Shown: positions 1 to 5,140 of the stretch, one piece after another
How positions within the stretch are numbered: the stretch's first letter is position 1
Layout: each line of letters starts with the position of its first letter
Assembly (NCBI GenBank): GCA_902490245.1
Contig: CABUDB010000134.1
Span: forward strand, 1-5,140
DNA: 5,140 bases
Direction: 5' to 3'
Source of the DNA: an uncultured Collinsella sp.
GTDB taxonomy: Bacteria > Actinomycetota > Coriobacteriia > Coriobacteriales > Coriobacteriaceae
Notes under the pieces: generated by a model
Told to the model about the DNA's origin: nothing
Seen by the model: the letters and a program-made list of their open reading frames with translations, nothing else
Databases searched by the model: none
Program-made: the position numbers and the translations under genes

Positions 1-239
1 TTGACGGAGCGATTTTGGTTGTTTCTGCAAAAGACGGCGTTCAGGCGCAGACCCGGCCGGCGCAAAAAGCCGAGCAACAGGCATTCGAGGCGCTCGAGCC
101 GTGGGAACAGCGCGAGATCATGCGCTTGGTCGGTAAGTTCTCCCATGTTCTTAACGAAGAGTGCGAGGCATTTAAACGGCAAGTGGCCGCCGAGAACGAG
201 GCTGACGACAAGGGCGAAGGGGAGACATGCGACTCTTAA
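1..239 (+). CDS. MarR-family-like transcriptional regulator, C-terminal part (5' end outside window)
   Basis: Only the last 78 codons are visible, read from position 3 to the TAA at 237-239. The peptide starts DGAILVVSAKDGV, which fits the second strand of a winged-helix wing running into the conserved 'LT..G' position of MarR proteins. It continues with two amphipathic helices (about QKAEQQAFEALEPWEQRE and IMRLVGKFSHVLNEECEAF) that match the C-terminal dimerisation helices of that family, and ends in a charged, disordered-looking tail. The DNA-binding helices lie upstream of the window, so the family call rests on this C-terminal pattern and on context: a marR gene in front of a two-subunit ABC exporter is a common arrangement in Gram-positive bacteria. 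The 3' end overlaps the next gene by 13 nt, implying co-transcription and translational coupling. By family analogy it would be a ligand-responsive repressor of this operon (inference). The promoter and operator are not in the window. Confidence 0.65.
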   Translation, partial: DGAILVVSAKDGVQAQTRPAQKAEQQAFEALEPWEQREIMRLVGKFSHVLNEECEAFKRQVAAENEADDKGEGETCDS

Positions 240-1963
240 TGAGATTTATGAGGCCGTATCGCGGGCTGATTGCGGTGACGCTGTTTGTACTGCTGATAGA
301 TAACGTCGGCACGCTGCTGGTGCCTACAATGTTGGCGAATATGGTCAATACTGGTATCACGACGGGTGATATCGACTACATCTTGCGCAACGGCGTGTAT
401 ATGCTCATCGCGACCGGCATGGCCAGTGGCGGCGCGGTGCTGGGCTGCTATCTTTCGGCCCGTCTGGCGGCCAATGTGGCCTGCGACATTCGCAACGCCG
501 TCTACGATAAGTCGCTCGAGCTGTCCGCCAGCGACTTTGAGCGCTTTGGTACGGGTTCGATGATCACGCGCTCGCTCAACGACATCAACGTGATCCAGCA
601 AGCGATCCTGCAGACGATTCAGCTGGTGTTACCGGTACCGTTCTTGGCCGTGGCGGGCATCATCTTTGCCTGGTTTATCGATCCTGCCATGGGCACGCTG
701 CTGGGCGTGGTCGTTGCGATCGTGCTGGTGGCGGCGGTCTTTACCGTTGCCAACGCCGCGCCGATCTTTATGCGCCTGCAGAGCTTTATCGACCGCATGA
801 ACGTGGTGCTGCGCGAGAACATCGTGGGCGTGCGCGTCATCCGCGCATTTAACAAGGAGCGCCACGAGGAGCAGCGCCTGGACGAGGTGTTTAGCGATTA
901 TGCAGCCAATGCCATCAAGGTCAACCACCTGTTTGTGGGTCTCGATAGCTCCAGCTTCTTTTTGATGAATATCGCCGAGGTGGCGGTGCTGTGGGTGGGC
1001 GGCAACCGCGTGGGCGTCCATGCTATGCAAATCGGCAGCATCTCGGCCGTGCTGGAGTACGCGATCCTGATCCTGTTCTTTGTGATGATGGCGCAGATGG
1101 TGGTGCTGACGCTTCCGCGCGCCGCGGCGTGCCTCAACCGTGCGCAGCAGGTGCTCGAAATCGAGCCGAGCATCGTGGACGGCAAGGCTGCGCTGGGCGA
1201 CGGGGCACCCGAGTCCGCAGATGGAGCCGACGCGGTGGCCGTGTTCGACCACATGTCGTTCCGTTTTGACGATGCCGACGAGGACACCCTGTGCAACCTG
1301 AGTTTTGCCTGCCGCCGTGGACAGACGACCGCGATCGTGGGCTCGACGGGCTCGGGCAAGTCAACGGTGGCCAAGCTCTTGCTTCGCTTCCACGATGCCA
1401 CGAAGGGCACCATTCGCCTGAACGGCATCGATCTGCGCGACCTTTCGCAAGACGACATCCGCGGGCGTATCGCCTATGTTCCGCAGAAGGCATGGCTGTT
1501 CTCGGGTACGGTGGCGAGCAACCTGCGCTTTGGTAACGAGGGTGCGACCGAGGCTGACATGCTCCATGCGCTGGAGGTTGCCCAGAGCACCTTTGTGCTC
1601 GACCAGCCCCAGGGGCTCGTTACGCCGGTGGCCCAGGGCGGCACGAACTTCTCGGGTGGTCAGCGCCAGCGCCTAGCGATTGCCCGCGCACTCATGAAGC
1701 ATGCCGACCTGTATATCTTCGACGACAGTTTTTCGGCTCTGGACTTTAAGACCGATGCGGCACTGCGCCATGCGCTGCAGGCCGAGACGTGCGATGCCGC
1801 GGTGCTCATCATCGCCCAGCGCATCTCGACTATTTTGCATGCCGATCAGATTGTGGTGCTCAAGGACGGTGAGGTCGTGGGTCTAGGCACGCACGACGAG
1901 CTCATGGAAACCTGCGAGGTGTACCGCGCTATCGCGGAATCGCAGATGAAGGGAGGTGAGTAG
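227..1963 (+). CDS. ABC exporter half-transporter, degenerate-site subunit of a heterodimer
   Basis: A 578-residue fused permease-ATPase of the type I exporter fold. About six membrane helices can be seen near residues 14-36, 57-78, 133-151, 156-178, 243-262 and 272-295, with the usual cytoplasmic coupling region (VGVRVIRAFNKE, about 200-211) between helices 4 and 5. The nucleotide-binding domain runs from about 335 to the end: Walker A GSTGSGKST 372-380 (Lys378), Q-loop Gln420, signature FSGGQ 475-479, Walker B LYIFDD 495-500, D-loop SALD 503-506. Two catalytic positions are altered: the Glu after Walker B is Asp500, and the switch His is Gln531 (IIAQRIST). In TM287/TM288 and LmrCD this pair marks the subunit whose own ATP site is degenerate. 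The ATG at 227 is preceded by AAGGGGAG at 217-224. In-frame ATGs at 239 (in a TAATG overlap with the previous stop) and 248 are alternatives. It probably pairs with the next gene product to export a hydrophobic drug, lipid or peptide; the substrate cannot be told. Confidence 0.95.
   Translation: MRLLMRFMRPYRGLIAVTLFVLLIDNVGTLLVPTMLANMVNTGITTGDIDYILRNGVYMLIATGMASGGAVLGCYLSARLAANVACDIRNAVYDKSLELSASDFERFGTGSMITRSLNDINVIQQAILQTIQLVLPVPFLAVAGIIFAWFIDPAMGTLLGVVVAIVLVAAVFTVANAAPIFMRLQSFIDRMNVVLRENIVGVRVIRAFNKERHEEQRLDEVFSDYAANAIKVNHLFVGLDSSSFFLMNIAEVAVLWVGGNRVGVHAMQIGSISAVLEYAILILFFVMMAQMVVLTLPRAAACLNRAQQVLEIEPSIVDGKAALGDGAPESADGADAVAVFDHMSFRFDDADEDTLCNLSFACRRGQTTAIVGSTGSGKSTVAKLLLRFHDATKGTIRLNGIDLRDLSQDDIRGRIAYVPQKAWLFSGTVASNLRFGNEGATEADMLHALEVAQSTFVLDQPQGLVTPVAQGGTNFSGGQRQRLAIARALMKHADLYIFDDSFSALDFKTDAALRHALQAETCDAAVLIIAQRISTILHADQIVVLKDGEVVGLGTHDELMETCEVYRAIAESQMKGGE
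1951..1956 (+). promoter_or_regulatory. Ribosome binding site fixing the start of the second ABC gene
   Basis: GGGAGG lies within the last codons of the first ABC gene (Gly-Gly-Glu) and 8 nt before ATG 1965. It favours ATG 1965 over the longer in-frame GTG at 1956, whose first base belongs to this motif. The stop-C-ATG junction suggests re-initiation by the same ribosomes and roughly equal synthesis of the two subunits (inference). Confidence 0.75.
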
Positions 1964-1964
1964 C

Positions 1965-3968
1965 ATGACCGAGGAGTTCAAGAAGCAGAGCATCGCCGAT
2001 GACGCCGCGGCTGCAGAGACAGTCGAGGAGACGGGCGCCACGCCCGACCTGGACGAAGACGCCAAGGCAGCGGCGGAGCGCGAGGCTCGCCGCCAGGCGC
2101 TCTACGAGGAAAACGAGCGCGCCGAGGACGAGCGCGCCCGCGCCGAGGCGGAGCGCATGCGCGACGTTGACGACGAGGACGAGGACGACACGCCCCGCGA
2201 CACTTGGGCGACGGTGCGCCGCCTGTGGAGCGAGGCCGCCGGCGACCATTGGCGCTTCTATATCGTGTTCGCGAGTATCGTGTTCTATGCCATCTTTAAC
2301 ACCGCGGCGCCGGCTTACAGCGCCCGCGTGATCGATGAGCTGTGGGGGCACATGAAGCTGGCGTTTGCCAACAACACTACCTTCAGCATTACCTGGGAGA
2401 ACTGCGGCAGGACCATCTTTATCTACTTTATGATCTGGACCGCCGCCGCCTCGTTCTACGCACTCCAGAGCTTTTTGATGTCGAGCGTTGCCGAGCGCCT
2501 CAACCTGCGCCTGCGCAACCGCATCGCACAAAAGCTCAACCGTCTGCCGCTTGCCTACTTTGACGCGCATCGTCCCGGCGAGGTCGTCAGCCGTGCGACC
2601 AACGACTTGGACAAGATGTCCGAGAGCATGCAACGCGGCCTGCTGCAGCTTCTGGTGTCGATCGGTACCGTGGTGGGCGCCGTGAGCGTGATGTTCGTGT
2701 TTAGCGTGCCGCTCACGCTCGTCTTTTTGTTCTTTACGGCGCTTTCGCTGCTGGTGACGAAGGTCGTGTCGCGCCGCACGCACGATGTGACGGGCGAGCG
2801 CCAGGAGTGGGTATCCAAGATTACGAGTGCGGTCGAGGAAGGCTATTCGGGCCGTCTTGTGATTCGCGCGTTTAACCGCGAGCGTCAGAGCTCTGCCGAA
2901 GTGCATGAGGCCTCGAGGGAGCTGGCGCGCGTGAGCACCAAGGCCGACTTTATGATTAACGCCGTGGGCCCCGCGGTGCGCTTTATCGGCCGTTTGGCGC
3001 AGATCGTGATCGCGCTGGTGGGCTGCAGCATGCTGGTCGCCGGGCATATGACCGTCGGCGTGTTCCAGGCGTTCTTCCAGTTTATCTACGAGGCGTCCGA
3101 ACCCATGACGCAGTTGTCGTTTACCTTTAACTCGCTGCAGAGCGCGCTGGCGAGCGCAGAGCGCGTGTTCGACCTGCTCGATGAGCCCGAGATGGAGGCC
3201 GATCCGCAGCCGGGCGAGGCTGCCAAGCTGCCGGGCAAGGTGGAGGGCCGTGTCGCTTTTGAGCACGTGCGCTTTGGCTATGCGCCCGACAAGCCGCTCA
3301 TGCGCGACGTGTCGTTTGCCGCCGAGCCGGGCCAGAAGATCGCCGTGGTGGGAACTACGGGCGCGGGCAAGACCACACTCATCAATCTGCTCATGCGCTT
3401 CTACGAGATTGACGGCGGCCGCATTACGCTCGACGGCGTGGATACGAGCCGCATGGACCGCGGCGAGCTGCGCCAGCAGTTTGGCATGGTGTTGCAGGAC
3501 GCTTGGCTGTTCGATGGCACGATTGCCGAAAACATCGCTTACGGCTGCCCCGGGGCAACGCGCGACGAGATCGTGGCGGCTGCGCGCGCCGCGCAGGTCG
3601 ACTTCTTTGTGCGCACCATGCCGCAGGGTTATGACACGCGGGTGGCCAACGATGCCGAGAGCATTAGCCAGGGCCAGCGCCAGCTGCTGACCATCGCGCG
3701 CGTGCTGCTCAACAACCCGGCGATCCTCATCCTGGACGAGGCGACGTCGAGTGTAGACACGCGCACCGAGCTCGCCATCGGCCGCGCCATGGACGCGCTC
3801 ATGCGCGGGCGCACCAGCTTTGTGATCGCGCACCGTCTGTCGACGATCGTCGATGCCGACCTCATCCTGGTCATGGATCACGGCAATATCATCGAGCAGG
3901 GTACGCACAAGGAGCTGCTGGCTGCCGAGGGCGCTTACGCCGACCTCTACCTAAGCCAGTTCGCATAA
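1965..3968 (+). CDS. ABC exporter half-transporter, catalytically intact subunit with charged N-terminal extension
   Basis: A 667-residue permease-ATPase fusion. I place the start at ATG 1965, one base after the previous stop (TAG 1961-1963), because GGGAGG at 1951-1956 is a good ribosome site 8 nt upstream. A GTG at 1956 is in frame but overlaps that site. Residues 1-78 are an Ala/Glu/Arg/Asp-rich cytoplasmic extension absent from typical half-transporters of about 580-600 residues. Membrane helices follow near 98-120, 149-171, 228-247, 248-267, 338-359 and 362-385, with the coupling segment RLVIRAFNRE at about 297-306. The ATPase domain has Walker A GTTGAGKTT 463-471 (Lys469), Q-loop Gln511, signature ISQGQ 567-571 (a departure from LSGGQ), Walker B ILILDE 587-592 with catalytic Glu592, D-loop SSVD 595-598 and switch His623. 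It supplies the hydrolysing Glu and His, while its altered signature completes the degenerate site of the partner. This complementary pattern is strong evidence for a heterodimer. It is the last gene of the operon, and a terminator follows. Confidence 0.95.
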   Translation: MTEEFKKQSIADDAAAAETVEETGATPDLDEDAKAAAEREARRQALYEENERAEDERARAEAERMRDVDDEDEDDTPRDTWATVRRLWSEAAGDHWRFYIVFASIVFYAIFNTAAPAYSARVIDELWGHMKLAFANNTTFSITWENCGRTIFIYFMIWTAAASFYALQSFLMSSVAERLNLRLRNRIAQKLNRLPLAYFDAHRPGEVVSRATNDLDKMSESMQRGLLQLLVSIGTVVGAVSVMFVFSVPLTLVFLFFTALSLLVTKVVSRRTHDVTGERQEWVSKITSAVEEGYSGRLVIRAFNRERQSSAEVHEASRELARVSTKADFMINAVGPAVRFIGRLAQIVIALVGCSMLVAGHMTVGVFQAFFQFIYEASEPMTQLSFTFNSLQSALASAERVFDLLDEPEMEADPQPGEAAKLPGKVEGRVAFEHVRFGYAPDKPLMRDVSFAAEPGQKIAVVGTTGAGKTTLINLLMRFYEIDGGRITLDGVDTSRMDRGELRQQFGMVLQDAWLFDGTIAENIAYGCPGATRDEIVAAARAAQVDFFVRTMPQGYDTRVANDAESISQGQRQLLTIARVLLNNPAILILDEATSSVDTRTELAIGRAMDALMRGRTSFVIAHRLSTIVDADLILVMDHGNIIEQGTHKELLAAEGAYADLYLSQFA

Positions 3969-3969
3969 G

Positions 3970-3997
3970 GTGACAAAGGGGCAGTCCCGCATGTCGC
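3970..3997. repeat. Imperfect REP-like hairpin element
   Basis: GTGACA (3970-3975) can pair with TGTCGC (3992-3997) with one G-U wobble. Inside it, GGG (3979-3981) pairs with CCC (3986-3988) around a CAGT loop, leaving a 3-by-4 internal mismatch. It starts right after the exporter stop codon and lies before the main terminator. The shape resembles small dispersed intergenic palindromes, but only one copy is in the window, so its repeat status is a guess. It could also simply be part of the 3' mRNA structure. Confidence 0.35.
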
Positions 3998-4004
3998 ATC
4001 GAAA

Positions 4005-4043
4005 AGAAGGCGCGCCGGGGGCGGATTCCCTGGCGCGCCTTTT
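4005..4043. terminator. Bidirectional Rho-independent terminator between convergent genes
   Basis: AAGGCGCGCC (4007-4016) is exactly complementary to GGCGCGCCTT (4032-4041). The 15-nt middle can extend the stem further: G4017-G4021 faces T4027-T4031 with three G-C and two wobble pairs, leaving a loop of about five bases. On the plus strand the stem is followed by TTTT (4040-4043). On the minus strand the sequence after the stem is TTCTTTT, so it can serve both the exporter operon, which ends 36 nt before it, and the serine acetyltransferase gene, which ends 37 nt away on the other side. Confidence 0.85.
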
Positions 4044-4079
4044 GTGTTGGCGTTCATGCTGTGGCGGCTGCCCACGGCC

Positions 4080-4784
4080 CTAGCGCTCGTCCACGAGCTT
4101 GGCGACGAGGGCTTTGAGCTCGGCCACCTCTCGCTCGAGTTCCTTGACGCGACGGGCGTTTTCGTTGATGCCCTGGCGGTTGAGGGCGCTCTGCTCGGCG
4201 GCATCGTCGGGCATGTATTCGCGATGCTGCTTGGCGTCGAAGCTCTCCTCGAACACGCGGCAGCCGTTGCGCTTGATGATGCGCCCGGGCACGCCCACGA
4301 CGGTGCAGTTGTCGGGCACGTCTTTGACGACGACCGAGTTGCCGCCGATTTTGACGTTGTTGCCAATGCGAATGTTGCCGAGCACTTTGGCACCGGTGCC
4401 CACGGTGACGTTGTTGCCCAGGGTGGGGTGGCGCTTGCCGGTCTCGTTGCCGGTGCCGCCGAGCGTGACGCCCTGATAGAGCACGCAGTTGTCGCCCACA
4501 ATGGTGGTCTCGCCGATGACAACGCCCATGGCGTGGTCGATAAAGAAATGTTTGCCGATCTGCGCGGCGGGATGAATCTCGACGCCGGTGATGTGGCGGG
4601 TGATTTGCGAGAGCACGCGGGCGAGCGAGCGATGGCCATGTTCCCACAGCCAGTGCTCGGGCACGTGGTTCCACTTGGCGTGCAGGCCGGGGTAGGACAG
4701 GAAGATGACCAGGCCATTTTGCGCAGCGGGGTCTTGCGCCTGGACGGTCTTGATGTCCTCGCGAATGGTATTGATAAAGCTCAC
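4080..4784 (-). CDS. cysE: Serine O-acetyltransferase (EpsC/CysE type)
   Basis: A 234-residue protein that transfers acetyl from acetyl-CoA to L-serine, giving O-acetylserine for cysteine synthesis in the cytoplasm. A short helical N-terminus (about 1-62, with [17 protein letters not shown] at 24-40) leads into a left-handed beta helix of hexapeptide repeats at about 64-170. Family landmarks are [10 protein letters not shown] 68-77, [11 protein letters not shown] 83-93 with the catalytic-type His84, TLGGTG 107-112, KRHP 117-120 (His119) and GVPGRI 164-169. The N-terminal domain is much shorter than in E. coli CysE (273 residues) and fits the compact Gram-positive form. Glu69 stands where E. 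coli has the Asp of its Asp-His pair. The C-terminus (about 209-232) is a charged helix with Leu/Val at heptad-like spacing and ends in DER. The GTG start at 4784 is supported by GAGGGAGGG at 4799-4791, 6 nt upstream. No cysK is visible beside it. Confidence 0.95.
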   Translation of the reverse strand: MSFINTIREDIKTVQAQDPAAQNGLVIFLSYPGLHAKWNHVPEHWLWEHGHRSLARVLSQITRHITGVEIHPAAQIGKHFFIDHAMGVVIGETTIVGDNCVLYQGVTLGGTGNETGKRHPTLGNNVTVGTGAKVLGNIRIGNNVKIGGNSVVVKDVPDNCTVVGVPGRIIKRNGCRVFEESFDAKQHREYMPDDAAEQSALNRQGINENARRVKELEREVAELKALVAKLVDER

Positions 4785-4825
4785 CGGCCGCCCTCCCTCA
4801 GCGCCATGGCAATGCGATTCAATAA

Positions 4826-4854
4826 AGTATAGCGATTCGCTAGGGATTAGGAAG
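4826..4854 (-). promoter_or_regulatory. Probable cysE promoter
   Basis: Read on the minus strand, TATACT (complement of 4826-4831) is a near-consensus -10 box about 41 nt before the GTG start, predicting a 5' leader of roughly 35 nt. The -35 region is poor: TTCCTA at 4853-4848 with 16-bp spacing, or CTTCCT at 4854-4849 with 17, which may indicate dependence on an activator. A 13-bp palindrome overlaps the box. Confidence 0.5.
4830..4842. promoter_or_regulatory. Perfect palindrome overlapping the cysE -10 box (candidate operator)
   Basis: TAGCGA-T-TCGCTA is a perfect 6-bp inverted repeat around one central base. It covers the upstream edge of the cysE -10 box and the spacer, where a bound repressor would block RNA polymerase. 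Its core GCGATTC (4832-4838) recurs in the same orientation at 4814-4820, 18 bp away, on the start-site side. Which protein binds it, if any, cannot be said. Confidence 0.4.
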
Positions 4855-4928
4855 GGCGATCTTGCTTTGCTTTGGGCGACAGGTGTCAGTTATGCAAACT
4901 TGCTGGTAATGGAGTCATGCTTTTGTGG

Positions 4929-4955
4929 GGTTGCGCACGAGGGGGCGCCGCAACC
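4929..4955. promoter_or_regulatory. 7-bp inverted repeat upstream of the dedA -10 box (candidate operator)
   Basis: GGTTGCG (4929-4935) and CGCAACC (4949-4955) are exact inverted copies separated by 13 bp. Their centres lie 20 bp apart, about two helical turns, which suits a dimeric regulator. The left arm covers the presumed -35 and the right arm ends one base before the -10 box. A transcribed hairpin is less likely because the repeat lies upstream of the expected start site. Confidence 0.4.
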
Positions 4956-4962
4956 GTATACT
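4931..4962 (+). promoter_or_regulatory. Probable promoter of the dedA-family gene
   Basis: TATACT at 4957-4962 is a near-consensus -10 box about 46 nt before the ATG at 5009. The only -35 candidate is TTGCGC at 4931-4936, with an over-long 20-bp spacer, so that half is weak. Predicted transcription starts near 4969, giving a leader of about 40 nt. Confidence 0.45.
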
Positions 4963-5008
4963 GGTCAACTTGGACGTGTCCGCGCCCACAACTGAGAGGT
5001 TTTACTTC

Positions 5009-5140
5009 ATGGGTTTCATCAATTTTATCGCCGAGCTGCTTAAGGATCCACGCACCGCGATTGCCAGCTGGATCGCCGCCGGCCCGCTCATGGCCTACGG
5101 CTGCGTGTTCCTGATCATCTTTATCGAGACGGGCGTGGTG
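5009..5140 (+). CDS. DedA-family membrane protein, N-terminal part (3' end outside window)
   Basis: The first 44 codons are present and open to the window edge. The ATG at 5009 is preceded by GAGAGG (4994-4999) with 9-nt spacing. The peptide begins with a short amphipathic segment (MGFINFIAELLKDPRTAIASWI, residues 1-22, shown here in part as family-typical spacing before the first membrane helix). It then enters a hydrophobic helix at about 26-44 that contains FIETGVV, matching the conserved 'F.ETG' motif of DedA (SNARE-associated/VTT domain) proteins. Family members are multi-spanning inner-membrane proteins of about 200-220 residues. Some act in recycling undecaprenyl phosphate or in membrane lipid and proton-gradient homeostasis; the role of this one is unknown. 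It is divergent from cysE and has its own apparent promoter. Confidence 0.8.
   Translation, partial: MGFINFIAELLKDPRTAIASWIAAGPLMAYGCVFLIIFIETGVV

Noticed and set aside
1..6. TTGACG at the window start resembles a -35 box
   Set aside because: It lies inside the regulator's coding frame and no -10 box is visible at suitable spacing.
1..50. The peptide GAILVVSAKDGVQAQTR looks a little like the GTPase core of elongation factor G
   Set aside because: No G-domain motifs follow. The rest is two amphipathic helices ending 60 residues later, which suits the end of a MarR protein better.
629..1458. Minus-strand frames of about 190-210 codons opposite the first ABC gene
   Set aside because: They are antisense shadows with His/Arg/Ser-rich products and no conserved motif.
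1929..3908. A 659-codon open frame on the minus strand opposite the second ABC gene
   Set aside because: It is fully antisense to a gene with clear family motifs. Its translation is rich in His, Arg, Ala and Gly with no recognisable domain, as expected from strong GC codon bias removing stops in the mirrored frame.
4044..4832. A 262-codon open frame on the plus strand opposite cysE
   Set aside because: It is a mirror frame of the acetyltransferase, with an Ala/Val/Asp-rich low-complexity translation. It also starts inside the tail of the terminator region and has no ribosome site of note.
4894..4903. Short palindrome GCAA-AC-TTGC in the divergent intergenic region
   Set aside because: Four-base arms are expected by chance, and it does not align with either predicted promoter.
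1..5140. CRISPR arrays, tRNA or rRNA genes, insertion sequences, attachment sites
   Set aside because: I saw no regularly spaced repeats, no cloverleaf with a T-loop motif, no transposase-like frame and no flanking direct repeats.

Overview
The window is high-GC, densely coded bacterial DNA. Codon usage, gene style and a marR-ABC-ABC arrangement suggest an actinobacterial gut anaerobe of the Coriobacteriia (Collinsella-like). That placement is inferred from protein flavour, not from a marker gene.

Layout: (1) 1-3968, plus strand: the 3' end of a probable MarR-type regulator, followed with overlap by two ABC exporter half-transporters that are almost contiguous (13-nt overlap, then a 1-nt gap). 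Together they form a textbook heterodimeric (LmrCD / TM287-288 / BmrCD-like) exporter. The first subunit carries the degenerate residues of one ATP site (Asp for the catalytic Glu, Gln for the switch His). The second carries the intact Glu and His but has the altered ISQGQ signature. The second subunit also has a highly charged cytoplasmic N-terminal extension of about 80 residues. (2) 3969-4079: an imperfect REP-like hairpin, then a strong GC-rich hairpin with T-runs on both sides. The latter probably ends transcription both of the exporter operon and of the convergent gene. (3) 4080-4784, minus strand: a short EpsC/CysE-type serine O-acetyltransferase with a GTG start, the first committed step of cysteine synthesis. 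(4) 4785-5008: a 224-bp divergent intergenic region with a TATACT -10 box for each direction, each associated with its own inverted repeat. (5) 5009-5140, plus strand: the first 44 codons of a DedA-family membrane protein running off the window.

Functionally, the MarR protein probably senses a small molecule and controls its own operon and the exporter. The acetyltransferase and DedA genes look like unrelated housekeeping genes sharing a divergent promoter region. I see no convincing undescribed system. The most useful leads are the charged extension on the second ABC subunit, the two candidate operators between cysE and dedA, and the REP-like element after the exporter genes.
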